Source: CAYQQR01 sp964420035 (GTDB lineage Bacteria; Bacteroidota; Bacteroidia; Bacteroidales; SM23-62). Taken from it: DNA of 64,000 nt. Positions 17,932-24,847 of the stretch are shown one piece after another (position 1 is the stretch's first letter; every line of letters begins with the position of its first letter). The translations under genes were made by a program, and so were the position numbers. The notes beneath the pieces were generated by a model, which did no database searches, was not told the DNA's origin, and saw only the letters and a program-made list of their open reading frames with translations. The stretch lies in NCBI GenBank assembly GCA_964420035.1, contig CAYQQR010000012.1, positions 1 through 64,000 of the forward strand, written 5' to 3'.

Positions 17932-18666
17932 TCAGAATTTCATAAAATAAAGATCCCCTTTCCACTCTTCTGTCTCATCCGGGACCTCAGCCAATTCACC
18001 TGAAACCAGCTGGTAACACCGGTAGCCCTGTTCGCGGAATATTTCGAATACCACACCGGCACTTTCCCGGTTTCCGATCTCGATCTGGACTTTCGGGGTC
18101 CATTTTTCCAGAAGTGGTTTGAACCCGGGAAGGATGTGTTTTTCGTATCCTTCAATATCGCATTTAATGAAATTCACCTTACGGAGATGCGTAAAGAGTT
18201 TTTCGGGGGTCCTGGATTCGACCGGGTGAACTTCCAGGTAGTACTCCTCTTTTCCCCCGGGAATTACCCTGGTCAGGCCGTGCCGGTATCCTTTTTCCCT
18301 GGGGATGCCCAGCAGCAATGGTTCATGGTCCTTTGTACCAAGGGCATGCGGAATGATCTCAACATTTTTTAGTCCGTGATCACGGATATTATCCTCCAGT
18401 ACTTTTCTGAATTCCGGTATGGGTTCGACCGCGATGCACCGCCCGCGGGGTCCGCAAGCCAAAGCCATAGGAATGGTATAATAGCCGAGGTTGGCACCCA
18501 GATCCAATACCGTATCCCCTTCTTGTATGAGTTTTTTGATGTAATAATGTTGCGGAAAAAAATTTTTCAGCATGTTGTAGCGGTACAGGCGCAGAAACAG
18601 CCTGCTGATCAGGCGCAGGTAGACCTGTTTACCAAGCAGCCTAAATAGTAGGATTTTGAATTGCAT
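17932..18666 (-). CDS. FkbM-family SAM-dependent methyltransferase
   Basis: A 244-residue class I methyltransferase of the FkbM family, which O-methylates sugars or polyketides. SAM-binding motif I is VLDLGANLGYYTI, followed by the acidic end of strand 2 in VAVEPIPEF. The FkbM landmark FIKCDIEGYEKHILPG is present. The first ~45 residues are a basic, hydrophobic extension (LFRLLGKQVYLRLISRLFLR) that could associate with membrane. The gene starts only nine bases after the rnfA stop and is probably transcribed with the Rnf operon, although no known Rnf function needs a methyltransferase. The acceptor is unknown. Confidence 0.85.
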   Translation of the reverse strand: MQFKILLFRLLGKQVYLRLISRLFLRLYRYNMLKNFFPQHYYIKKLIQEGDTVLDLGANLGYYTIPMALACGPRGRCIAVEPIPEFRKVLEDNIRDHGLKNVEIIPHALGTKDHEPLLLGIPREKGYRHGLTRVIPGGKEEYYLEVHPVESRTPEKLFTHLRKVNFIKCDIEGYEKHILPGFKPLLEKWTPKVQIEIGNRESAGVVFEIFREQGYRCYQLVSGELAEVPDETEEWKGDLYFMKF

Positions 18667-18675
18667 CGCTGCAAT

Positions 18676-19248
18676 TTACACAATACCGGCAAATCCCATG
18701 AAAGCCATGGCCAAAAGTCCGGCTACAACAAAAGCAATGGGAACCCCCTTCATGCCTTTGGGAACATTCAGAAGGTCGAGTTGTTCCCGGATACCTGAAA
18801 GGATGATCAGGGCCATACCGAAACCGATGGCATTGGCAAAGGAAAAAACCACACTCTCCAAGAGATTATAACCGTTCTGTACGGCCAGCACCGCTACACC
18901 AAGTATGGCACAGTTGGTTGTGATGAGGGGCAGGAATATTCCCAGTGCCTGGTATAGTCCCGGACTGACTTTTTTGAGGATGATCTCAACCAACTGGACC
19001 AGGGATGCTATGACCAGAATGAAGGAAATGGTCCGCATGAAGCCGATGCCCATGGGGACCAGGATATATTGTTGTATCAGGTAGGTGACCAGGGTGGCAA
19101 TCACCATGACAAATGCTACTGCCCCGGTCATGCCAATGGAGGTTTCCAGTTTGCTGGATACACCCATGTAGGGGCAGATACCCAGGAATCTTGCCAGTAT
19201 GATGTTGTTGACAAAAACAGCGGATATGATGATCAATACATATTCCAT
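18676..19248 (-). CDS. rnfA: Rnf electron transport complex subunit RnfA
   Basis: A 190-residue inner-membrane protein with six hydrophobic helices. It matches RnfA/NqrE throughout, including FLGICPYMGVSSKLETSIG and LPLITTNCAILGVAV. In the family these two symmetric half-motifs hold the cysteines that bind a [2Fe-2S] cluster in the middle of the membrane with RnfE; here the Cys in GICPYMG and TNCAILG are intact. It is last of the Rnf genes and lies 17 bases after rnfE. Confidence 0.95.
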   Translation of the reverse strand: MEYVLIIISAVFVNNIILARFLGICPYMGVSSKLETSIGMTGAVAFVMVIATLVTYLIQQYILVPMGIGFMRTISFILVIASLVQLVEIILKKVSPGLYQALGIFLPLITTNCAILGVAVLAVQNGYNLLESVVFSFANAIGFGMALIILSGIREQLDLLNVPKGMKGVPIAFVVAGLLAMAFMGFAGIV

Positions 19249-19265
19249 GATGAATGGCTTTTGAA

Positions 19266-19844
19266 TTAATTTTTCAGCTTGTTCATGAGCATGATCAGGT
19301 ACCCCAGGGCTATAAATGCCCCCGGTGCCAGGATGAATAGTAAAATACCGTCCCCTTCGATGAACTTGAATCCGAACAGGGCCCCTGAACCCAGCAGCTC
19401 CCGTACACTCCCCAGCATCAAAAGGGCCATGGAGAAGCCCAATCCCATGCCCAAACCGTCAATAATGGAGGTTAGTAAGCTATTCTTGGAAGCAAAGGCT
19501 TCCGCCCTGCCCAACACCAGGCAGTTTACAACGATCAGGGGAATGAAAATACCCAGGGCCTCGAAAAGTGTGGTGAAAAAACCCTGCATGACCAACTCAA
19601 CTATGGTTACAAAAGAGGCAATGACTACAATGTAGGAGGGTATCCTGACCTTGTCGGGGATAAAACCTTTTATCAGGGATACAACCAGATTGGACATGAC
19701 CAGTACAAAGGTGGTGGCCAGTCCCATGCCCAATCCATTGATTGCCGTTGTAGTGACCCCCAGGGTGGGACAGAGGCCAAGGAACAAAACAAATACGGCA
19801 TTTTCCTTAAAAAATCCCTTACTGAAGTTTTTCCATTGGTTCAT
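19266..19844 (-). CDS. rnfE: Rnf electron transport complex subunit RnfE
   Basis: A 192-residue membrane protein, partner of RnfA in the membrane [2Fe-2S] site: LCPTLGVTTTAING and IVVNCLVLGRAEAF carry the conserved Cys. The frame stays open upstream to 19928, but the extra 28 residues come from a repeat-rich gap (three TTCTCGG-like heptamers), and family members start near MNQWKNFSKGFF, so 19844 is chosen. It shares the RnfA/NqrD-E fold of six helices. Confidence 0.93.
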   Translation of the reverse strand: MNQWKNFSKGFFKENAVFVLFLGLCPTLGVTTTAINGLGMGLATTFVLVMSNLVVSLIKGFIPDKVRIPSYIVVIASFVTIVELVMQGFFTTLFEALGIFIPLIVVNCLVLGRAEAFASKNSLLTSIIDGLGMGLGFSMALLMLGSVRELLGSGALFGFKFIEGDGILLFILAPGAFIALGYLIMLMNKLKN

Positions 19845-19849
19845 AGTAG

Positions 19850-19980
19850 TTCTCGGTTCTCGGTTCTCAGTTATTATACAAATCCACTTTATACAAATTC
19901 TTAACACACTCCTGCCCAATCCCCACACCCTAATTCAGAATCCCTGACTGCCGTCAGGCAGGCTGAATTCTGAATTCTGA
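19850..19980. repeat. Repeat-filled gap between rnfE and rnfG
   Basis: From left to right: three heptamers of the type TTCTCGG (about 19851-19870); one copy of a 27-bp dispersed repeat at 19915-19941, core CCCACACCCTAATTCAGAAT; a palindrome CCTGAC-tgcc-GTCAGG (19943-19958); and a direct repeat of TGAATTC (to about 19980). The palindrome and the direct repeat lie inside the annotated 3' end of rnfG. Further copies of the 27-bp unit are at 28879 and, inverted, at 44003-44029. Confidence 0.7.
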
Positions 19981-20546
19981 ATCCCCTTAAAGGTTTCATA
20001 CGCCCGGTCTACGGCATCGCAATAGGCTCTTGATGAGATGGTGGCTGCAGTGATCGCATCCACATCGCCCCCGTCTTTCTTGACTTTCAGTATAAATTCA
20101 GCAGGGTTTTTACCCTGGAACTGCCGGCTCCAGTCTGATTTATCGGCCTCTATCTTATCTCCCAGTCCCGGCGTTTCCTGGTGCTCCAAAACAGCGATTT
20201 TCTGGATGGTCCCGTCGGGTAAAAAGCCGACCATTAAACGTATCTCACCGCTAAATCCTTTTCTGGTAAATGTTTCCACTGCATATCCTGCCAAAGAATC
20301 TTCCATGGTGGCCTTGTAAAAATAAACCGTATCCTTATTTATGGCCTGTTTGCTTATGGCCTTACCGGGATTATTGTCAAATTCGGGCAAAACAGCGTGG
20401 ATGGCCTTATTTTTCTTTTGTTTTTTGGCCAGCTCTATGGGTTCCCTGGTGAATTCATAAATGAACGCGAGAGCACTGGAAGCAACAAATGTGACCAGAA
20501 AGAGGGCCAGTACCATATTCAGGAATGTTGATTCTCTCTTAGCCAT
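19935..20546 (-). CDS. rnfG: Rnf electron transport complex subunit RnfG
   Basis: A 203-residue protein with one N-terminal transmembrane helix (about 9-30) and a periplasmic FMN-binding domain (FMN_bind). The flavin is covalently attached in the family through a Thr phosphoester in an S/TGATxS/T-type motif. Here the matching site is DAITAATISS, so the middle Gly is replaced by Ala while the acceptor Thr remains. The domain is complete by about YETFKG; the final 15 residues are read from a palindromic intergenic repeat and look accidental. The start overlaps the rnfD stop by eight bases. Confidence 0.9.
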   Translation of the reverse strand: MAKRESTFLNMVLALFLVTFVASSALAFIYEFTREPIELAKKQKKNKAIHAVLPEFDNNPGKAISKQAINKDTVYFYKATMEDSLAGYAVETFTRKGFSGEIRLMVGFLPDGTIQKIAVLEHQETPGLGDKIEADKSDWSRQFQGKNPAEFILKVKKDGGDVDAITAATISSRAYCDAVDRAYETFKGIQNSEFSLPDGSQGF

Positions 20547-21537
20547 TGGGCATCTCCTTTCCGAAGCGTCTGGGTTTCATGTATTTATTTATCAATGGTG
20601 TGAAAGCGTTCATAATGAGAATGGCAAATTGAACTCCTTCCGGATAGGCCCCTAAAACCCGGATGATAACCGTAATGACCCCTATGCCAATGCCGTAGAG
20701 GATCATGCCCCGTCCCGACATAGGTGAGGATACGTAATCCGTGGCCATATAGACCGCCCCCAGCATCAGTCCACCGGTCAGTAAATGAAAGACCGGGTCG
20801 GCATATCGTTCGGCATTGGACAGCCACAAAATGCCTGTGAAGACAAAGACAGTCAGCAGAATGCTTAAGGGTATGTGCAGGGTGATAATCTTCTTACAGA
20901 GCATATAGATCAGGCCTATGATGATGGCAAAAGCTGCTATTTCTCCGGCTGAGCCTTTCATGTTACCCAGGAAGAGATTCAGGTAACTTGGAATGTCTTG
21001 CATGATCCGGGATACCGCAGTACCCTGGTCTGCACCTTCCTTGAGCAGGCCAAGAGGGGTGGGACCGGTAAGGGCATCGGTGTACGTTGTCCAGTGCTGT
21101 CCGGGTTCGGGCCAGCTGGTGAGTTGTACCGGGAAGGATATAAAAAGGAAGACCCTTCCCACCAGGGCGGGATTGAAGGGATTGTTCCCCAGGCCGCCGA
21201 AACTCATCTTTCCAATTCCTATGGCTACCAGGCTTCCCAATACCACCAGCCAGGGAGAAAGATTGGCGGGAAGGCAAAATGCCAGGAGCAGTCCGGTGAC
21301 CATAGCCGAACCATCCCCAATACGGACCGGTTGTTTCAGAATGTACTTCTGGATAAGATATTCGAAAAGTACACAGGATATTACTGAAGTAGCTGTAACG
21401 ATAAGGGCCCCGGCTCCGAAATAAAATACAGATACGGCCAGGACGGGCATCAATGCCAGGACCACCCCGTACATCAATTTGGGGATCGAGTCCGTTGTGT
21501 AGGCATGCGGAGACGGAGATACGATCAATTTGTTCAT
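20539..21537 (-). CDS. rnfD: Rnf electron transport complex subunit RnfD
   Basis: A 332-residue integral membrane protein of the RnfD/NqrB family with about ten helices. It carries covalently bound FMN in the family; the attachment Thr is expected at DALTGPTPLG (family S/TGATPL). The signature GLGNNPFNPALVGRVFLF is intact. The frame is open to 21741, but the chosen ATG at 21537 overlaps the rnfC stop by four bases and matches the normal N-terminus MNKLIVSPSPH. Confidence 0.94.
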   Translation of the reverse strand: MNKLIVSPSPHAYTTDSIPKLMYGVVLALMPVLAVSVFYFGAGALIVTATSVISCVLFEYLIQKYILKQPVRIGDGSAMVTGLLLAFCLPANLSPWLVVLGSLVAIGIGKMSFGGLGNNPFNPALVGRVFLFISFPVQLTSWPEPGQHWTTYTDALTGPTPLGLLKEGADQGTAVSRIMQDIPSYLNLFLGNMKGSAGEIAAFAIIIGLIYMLCKKIITLHIPLSILLTVFVFTGILWLSNAERYADPVFHLLTGGLMLGAVYMATDYVSSPMSGRGMILYGIGIGVITVIIRVLGAYPEGVQFAILIMNAFTPLINKYMKPRRFGKEMPNG

Positions 21538-22859
21538 CCGGAGCGTCTTTGTTTGAGAATTTCTGATTTCCCGAGGCGTATATAGTCCAGTAATGGTCTG
21601 CTGGCGGGGCAGATGTAACTGCAGGAACCGCATTCTATGCAATCCATGGCCCTGTCGGCCTCCATCCTGTCGGTTTCCTCGTGCTCGGCCAGGCTCATCA
21701 GGAGGTAAGGTTCCAGTCCCATGGGACAAACACTTACACATTTGGTACAGCGGATGCAGGGTTCCACCAGGTGACGGTGCGATTCAGCATCCGGCAGGAT
21801 GAGTATCCCGGACATACCTTTGGTAACAGGCACGTCCAAATCGTTTAAGGCTTTACCCATCATGGGTCCGCCACTAATGACTTTACCCGCATTATCAGGC
21901 AAACCGCCGGCTGCATCAATTAAAGACGATACCGGTGTGCCGATACGAACCCGAAAAATCCCCGGGTTCTTCAGGATACTGCCGGTGACGGTAACAATCC
22001 TGTCGATAAAAGGCTTATTCTTCTGAACGGCCTCGTAGGCTGCAAATACGGTCCCGACATTAAAAACCACCACACCAACATCAATGGGCAGCCCACCTGA
22101 GGGAACCTCGCGGTTCAGAACTGCTTTGATCAATTGTTTCTCACCTCCCTGGGGGTACTTTACCCGTAAAGCCTGAACCCGGATGCCTTCTTCTCTCATG
22201 GCCAGTACCTGGAGATGCTCAATGGCATCGGGTTTATTATTCTCGATCCCGATGATGGCCTGCTCTACATCCAGGGCTTTCATCATGATTCGTATGCCAA
22301 CCATCAGTTCCCTGCCTTTTTCGAGCATGAGTGCATGATCGGAAGTCAGATAGGGTTCACATTCCACTCCATTCACGAGCAGGTGGGTTGCTGTTTTACC
22401 CCTGGGAACATTCAATTTTACATGGGAGGGGAAGGTCGCACCACCCTGGCCAACCAGGCCGGCAGCTTCTATCTTTTTGATGATCTCTTCGCGTCCCGGG
22501 TCAAACTCCTTTTTCAGGTCCTCACTCCGATCTATATCATCAATCCATTCATTCTCCCCGGTCTTGATTATTACTGCTGACCTCCGGTATCCGGAAACGT
22601 CCATAACGGTGTCAATTTTTTTGACTTTTCCCGATACCGGTGCATGTACATTCGCGGAAACAAAGCCATTAACAGAAGCGATCAACTGACCGGTCTTCAC
22701 GGTCTCCCCTCTTTCTACCTTAATCTCAGCGGGTGCACCGATATGCTGACTGACCGGAACCGATACCTGGGATGGAATGTCGTGGCTACGAATCTTCATG
22801 CCGGCTGTTATCTTGTTTTCAGCCGGGTGCATACCGCCCTGTGGAAATGTACTGATCAT
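21534..22859 (-). CDS. rnfC: Rnf electron transport complex subunit RnfC
   Basis: A 441-residue peripheral NADH dehydrogenase subunit. The N-terminal barrel-sandwich (lipoyl-like) region (about 40-80) is followed by the NADH/FMN-binding SLBB-containing core with GLVGQGGATFPSHVK, the flavin-binding signature seen in complex I NuoF. Two [4Fe-4S] ferredoxin motifs lie near the C-terminus: CIRCTKCVSVCP and CIECGSCSYICP. It passes electrons between ferredoxin-reduced RnfB and NAD+. Length and motif set are normal; no extra C-terminal repeats are present. Confidence 0.96.
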   Translation of the reverse strand: MISTFPQGGMHPAENKITAGMKIRSHDIPSQVSVPVSQHIGAPAEIKVERGETVKTGQLIASVNGFVSANVHAPVSGKVKKIDTVMDVSGYRRSAVIIKTGENEWIDDIDRSEDLKKEFDPGREEIIKKIEAAGLVGQGGATFPSHVKLNVPRGKTATHLLVNGVECEPYLTSDHALMLEKGRELMVGIRIMMKALDVEQAIIGIENNKPDAIEHLQVLAMREEGIRVQALRVKYPQGGEKQLIKAVLNREVPSGGLPIDVGVVVFNVGTVFAAYEAVQKNKPFIDRIVTVTGSILKNPGIFRVRIGTPVSSLIDAAGGLPDNAGKVISGGPMMGKALNDLDVPVTKGMSGILILPDAESHRHLVEPCIRCTKCVSVCPMGLEPYLLMSLAEHEETDRMEADRAMDCIECGSCSYICPASRPLLDYIRLGKSEILKQRRSG

Positions 22860-22864
22860 CTGGC

Positions 22865-23773
22865 TTAATTTTGCTTCTTGGATTCCTTATTGCTTTCTTT
22901 TTCTGAAGCACTGGTCTCTTTTTCCTCCCCGGTTTCCGCCTTCTTTTCCTTCCTGGGCGGAAAATTAATCTCATGTATCGCGTTGGTCGGGCAAACCGGC
23001 GGACATTTGCGGCATAACTTGCATTTTTCCGGATCAATATATGCAAGGTTGTTCTCCATGGTTATGGCATCGAATGGGCAAACCTCCACGCATTTTCCGC
23101 AGGCGATACATGCCACTTTACAACTTTTACGTGCAAGGACTCCTTTTTCTTCATTGATGCAGGAAACAAATATCTTTCTGTCTTCGCGGTTCTTTTTTCT
23201 GAGCTCAATGATATCCCTGGGACAGGCCAAAACACAAGCATTGCAGGCGGTGCATTTGTCGTCAATGACCTCGGGCAATCGTGTTTCAGGATTCATATGA
23301 ATGGCATCAAAATCACAGGCTTCCACGCAGTCGCCGTGCCCCAGGCAGCCGTAAGGACAGCCGGATTCCCCCGTATAAAGGCCGTGTTGTATGGAACATA
23401 CCCGCGGACCTTCATATTCATTGGTGCGCGGACTGTTTTCGGGGGTTCCGTAACAACGGACCACGGCAACCAAGGGGGCCTGTTCTTCTGTTTCCTTGCC
23501 CAGGATTTTGGCAACTTCCGACATAACTTCGTTGCCGCCCACGGGGCAATACAAATCCGAGATATCGTCTCTCTTTACCAGTGCCTCCGCAAAGGCCCTG
23601 CAGCCAGCGAATCCACAACCACCGCAGTTAGCTGCAGGCAGGACATCTTCCACTTCGTCAATACGGGGGTCTTCATGTACCTTGAATTTTTTAGCAGCGA
23701 TGTAGAGTATGATCGATGCCAGGATACCCAGTGAACTTAGTGAGGTAACAGTTATGATAACGATGTTATTCAT
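22865..23773 (-). CDS. rnfB: Rnf electron transport complex subunit RnfB
   Basis: A 302-residue ferredoxin-oxidising subunit. It has an N-terminal membrane helix (about 3-27), a Fe-S domain with CGGCGFAGC and a distant Cys (LYC), then several [4Fe-4S] motifs: CPYGCLGHGDCVEAC, CTACNACVLACP, CIACGKCVEVCP and CKLCRKCPPVCP. A charged Lys/Glu-rich tail of about 30 residues follows, longer than in model RnfB proteins. RnfB is the entry point for low-potential electrons, and the complex couples their transfer to NAD+ with Na+ or H+ export. The stop overlaps nothing; rnfC begins five bases on. Confidence 0.96.
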   Translation of the reverse strand: MNNIVIITVTSLSSLGILASIILYIAAKKFKVHEDPRIDEVEDVLPAANCGGCGFAGCRAFAEALVKRDDISDLYCPVGGNEVMSEVAKILGKETEEQAPLVAVVRCYGTPENSPRTNEYEGPRVCSIQHGLYTGESGCPYGCLGHGDCVEACDFDAIHMNPETRLPEVIDDKCTACNACVLACPRDIIELRKKNREDRKIFVSCINEEKGVLARKSCKVACIACGKCVEVCPFDAITMENNLAYIDPEKCKLCRKCPPVCPTNAIHEINFPPRKEKKAETGEEKETSASEKESNKESKKQN

Positions 23774-24192
23774 GCTTCCTCCTCCTTCTCCACGATAAAT
23801 GAAAAAGACCTTTCAATCATGTTCCTCAGGAGATATAGTCCGTAGTAGTATGGTACCAGTAATCCCAATGAGATCAATCCGGCCATTAATTCACCCGCAC
23901 CGGTGGGAATCAGGACCATCAATGAGACCAGTACAATGAGAAAGGGCAGTATGTAGCCCAAAAACAAGGCCCTGAACCCCAAAGATTGTTGCATGTGGAT
24001 CTTAACCGGGTCCCCGGTATGCAGGTCCAGACCGCTTAGGGGTACGGTGACTTCCTTGTCCTTGGTATCGGGCAATCCGCAAATCCCCCGTGCATGACAT
24101 TGTGAGCAGGCGCTGTAACAGGTGAACTTAATCCTGACCTGCTCACCGGTGATCTCCGCCACAATTCCGCTTTGTGATATCTCTTTTGGCAT
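23770..24192 (-). CDS. rseC: RseC-like SoxR-reducing/Rnf-associated protein
   Basis: A 140-residue membrane protein of the RseC/MucC family. The N-terminal half has a small beta domain with the Cys motif CYSACSQCHARGICG, matching the conserved C-x-S/A-C-x-x-C-x-x-x-x-x-C pattern. Two transmembrane helices follow (about 75-95 and 98-118). In Bacteroidota it regularly opens the rnf operon and probably helps assemble or mature the complex. Its stop overlaps the rnfB start (ATGA). A promoter-like site lies about 35 bases upstream. Confidence 0.9.
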   Translation of the reverse strand: MPKEISQSGIVAEITGEQVRIKFTCYSACSQCHARGICGLPDTKDKEVTVPLSGLDLHTGDPVKIHMQQSLGFRALFLGYILPFLIVLVSLMVLIPTGAGELMAGLISLGLLVPYYYGLYLLRNMIERSFSFIVEKEEEA

Positions 24193-24228
24193 TGAATGCT
24201 ATCTGTTTGAAAAACCGACTTTCCACTA

Positions 24229-24257
24229 CAAAATTAAAAGGCTGAAGGGGTTCAAAG
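24229..24257 (-). promoter_or_regulatory. Promoter of the rseC-rnf operon
   Basis: On the minus strand TTTG (24253-24256) precedes a perfect TAATTTTG -7 box (24229-24236). The spacer is 16 bases, somewhat short of the usual 19. Transcription would begin around 24222, giving a leader of about 30 bases to the rseC ATG at 24192. It is the only such box upstream of the seven-gene unit. Confidence 0.45.
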
Positions 24258-24276
24258 ATTGCTTTTTGTCAGACTA

Positions 24277-24305
24277 TTCTAATTTATTTTGAATATAAAT
24301 TAGAA
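24277..24305 (-). terminator. AT-rich hairpin between DUF2784 gene and rnf promoter
   Basis: TTCTAATTTA (24277-24286) and TAAATTAGAA (24296-24305) form a perfect 10-bp stem with a 9-base loop. It lies 12 bases beyond the stop of the DUF2784 gene, upstream of the rnf promoter. It could end the incoming transcript, although no T-run follows; alternatively it is a protein-binding palindrome controlling rnf. Confidence 0.4.
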
Positions 24306-24317
24306 AGTTCCAGGTTC

Positions 24318-24707
24318 CTAGTTACCCGTATGTATTCTGTTCCTGCGAATGTCTCTTACATTCAGGATAATTGAGATAACAAGGGCCAGGAAAAATCCCC
24401 CCAGGGTAAGCCCGTCAACCAGGTCTGCGTTAAAATCCATCCCGCTTAACCGGTCGACCAGGTACTTGATGTATGAATTGGGCAGGTTGGAATGCCCCAG
24501 GCGGCGCAGCACATTGAAATGCCAATCGGTAAGCGGGCAGTAACCCATCCCGAAGAAGATACCGAGGATAAACCAGGATCCCCCGGTGAGCCCGAGTGTG
24601 ACCAGATTTGCCAGGCGGGTCTTTCTCCAAATCCAGCCGAACACATTGAAGAGTATCAGGGTGGTGTGGAAAACCACGAAAAATATATCGATTACCTTGT
24701 AGATCAT
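24318..24707 (-). CDS. DUF2784-like small membrane protein
   Basis: A 129-residue protein with four hydrophobic helices (about 6-24, 33-52, 60-80 partly amphipathic, and 95-118). The internal WFILGIFFGMGYCPLTDWH, with a Cys-Pro-Leu-Thr-Asp-Trp motif after the second helix, is the mark of the DUF2784 family of inner-membrane proteins. Function is unknown in the family. It shares the strand of the rnf operon but is separated from it by a hairpin and the rnf promoter. Confidence 0.75.
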   Translation of the reverse strand: MIYKVIDIFFVVFHTTLILFNVFGWIWRKTRLANLVTLGLTGGSWFILGIFFGMGYCPLTDWHFNVLRRLGHSNLPNSYIKYLVDRLSGMDFNADLVDGLTLGGFFLALVISIILNVRDIRRNRIHTGN

Positions 24708-24847
24708 TTTCAGGTCAGCGCCATAAATATACTAACCAGTTGCAAGTTGCCGGTAACCTGTAACCAGAAAAACCTTAAAAAATGTTAACAAAGCTCACAC
24801 TGGCCTGAAACTTGTTTTTGACTACCCGGAACCAAAAACCAAAAGCC

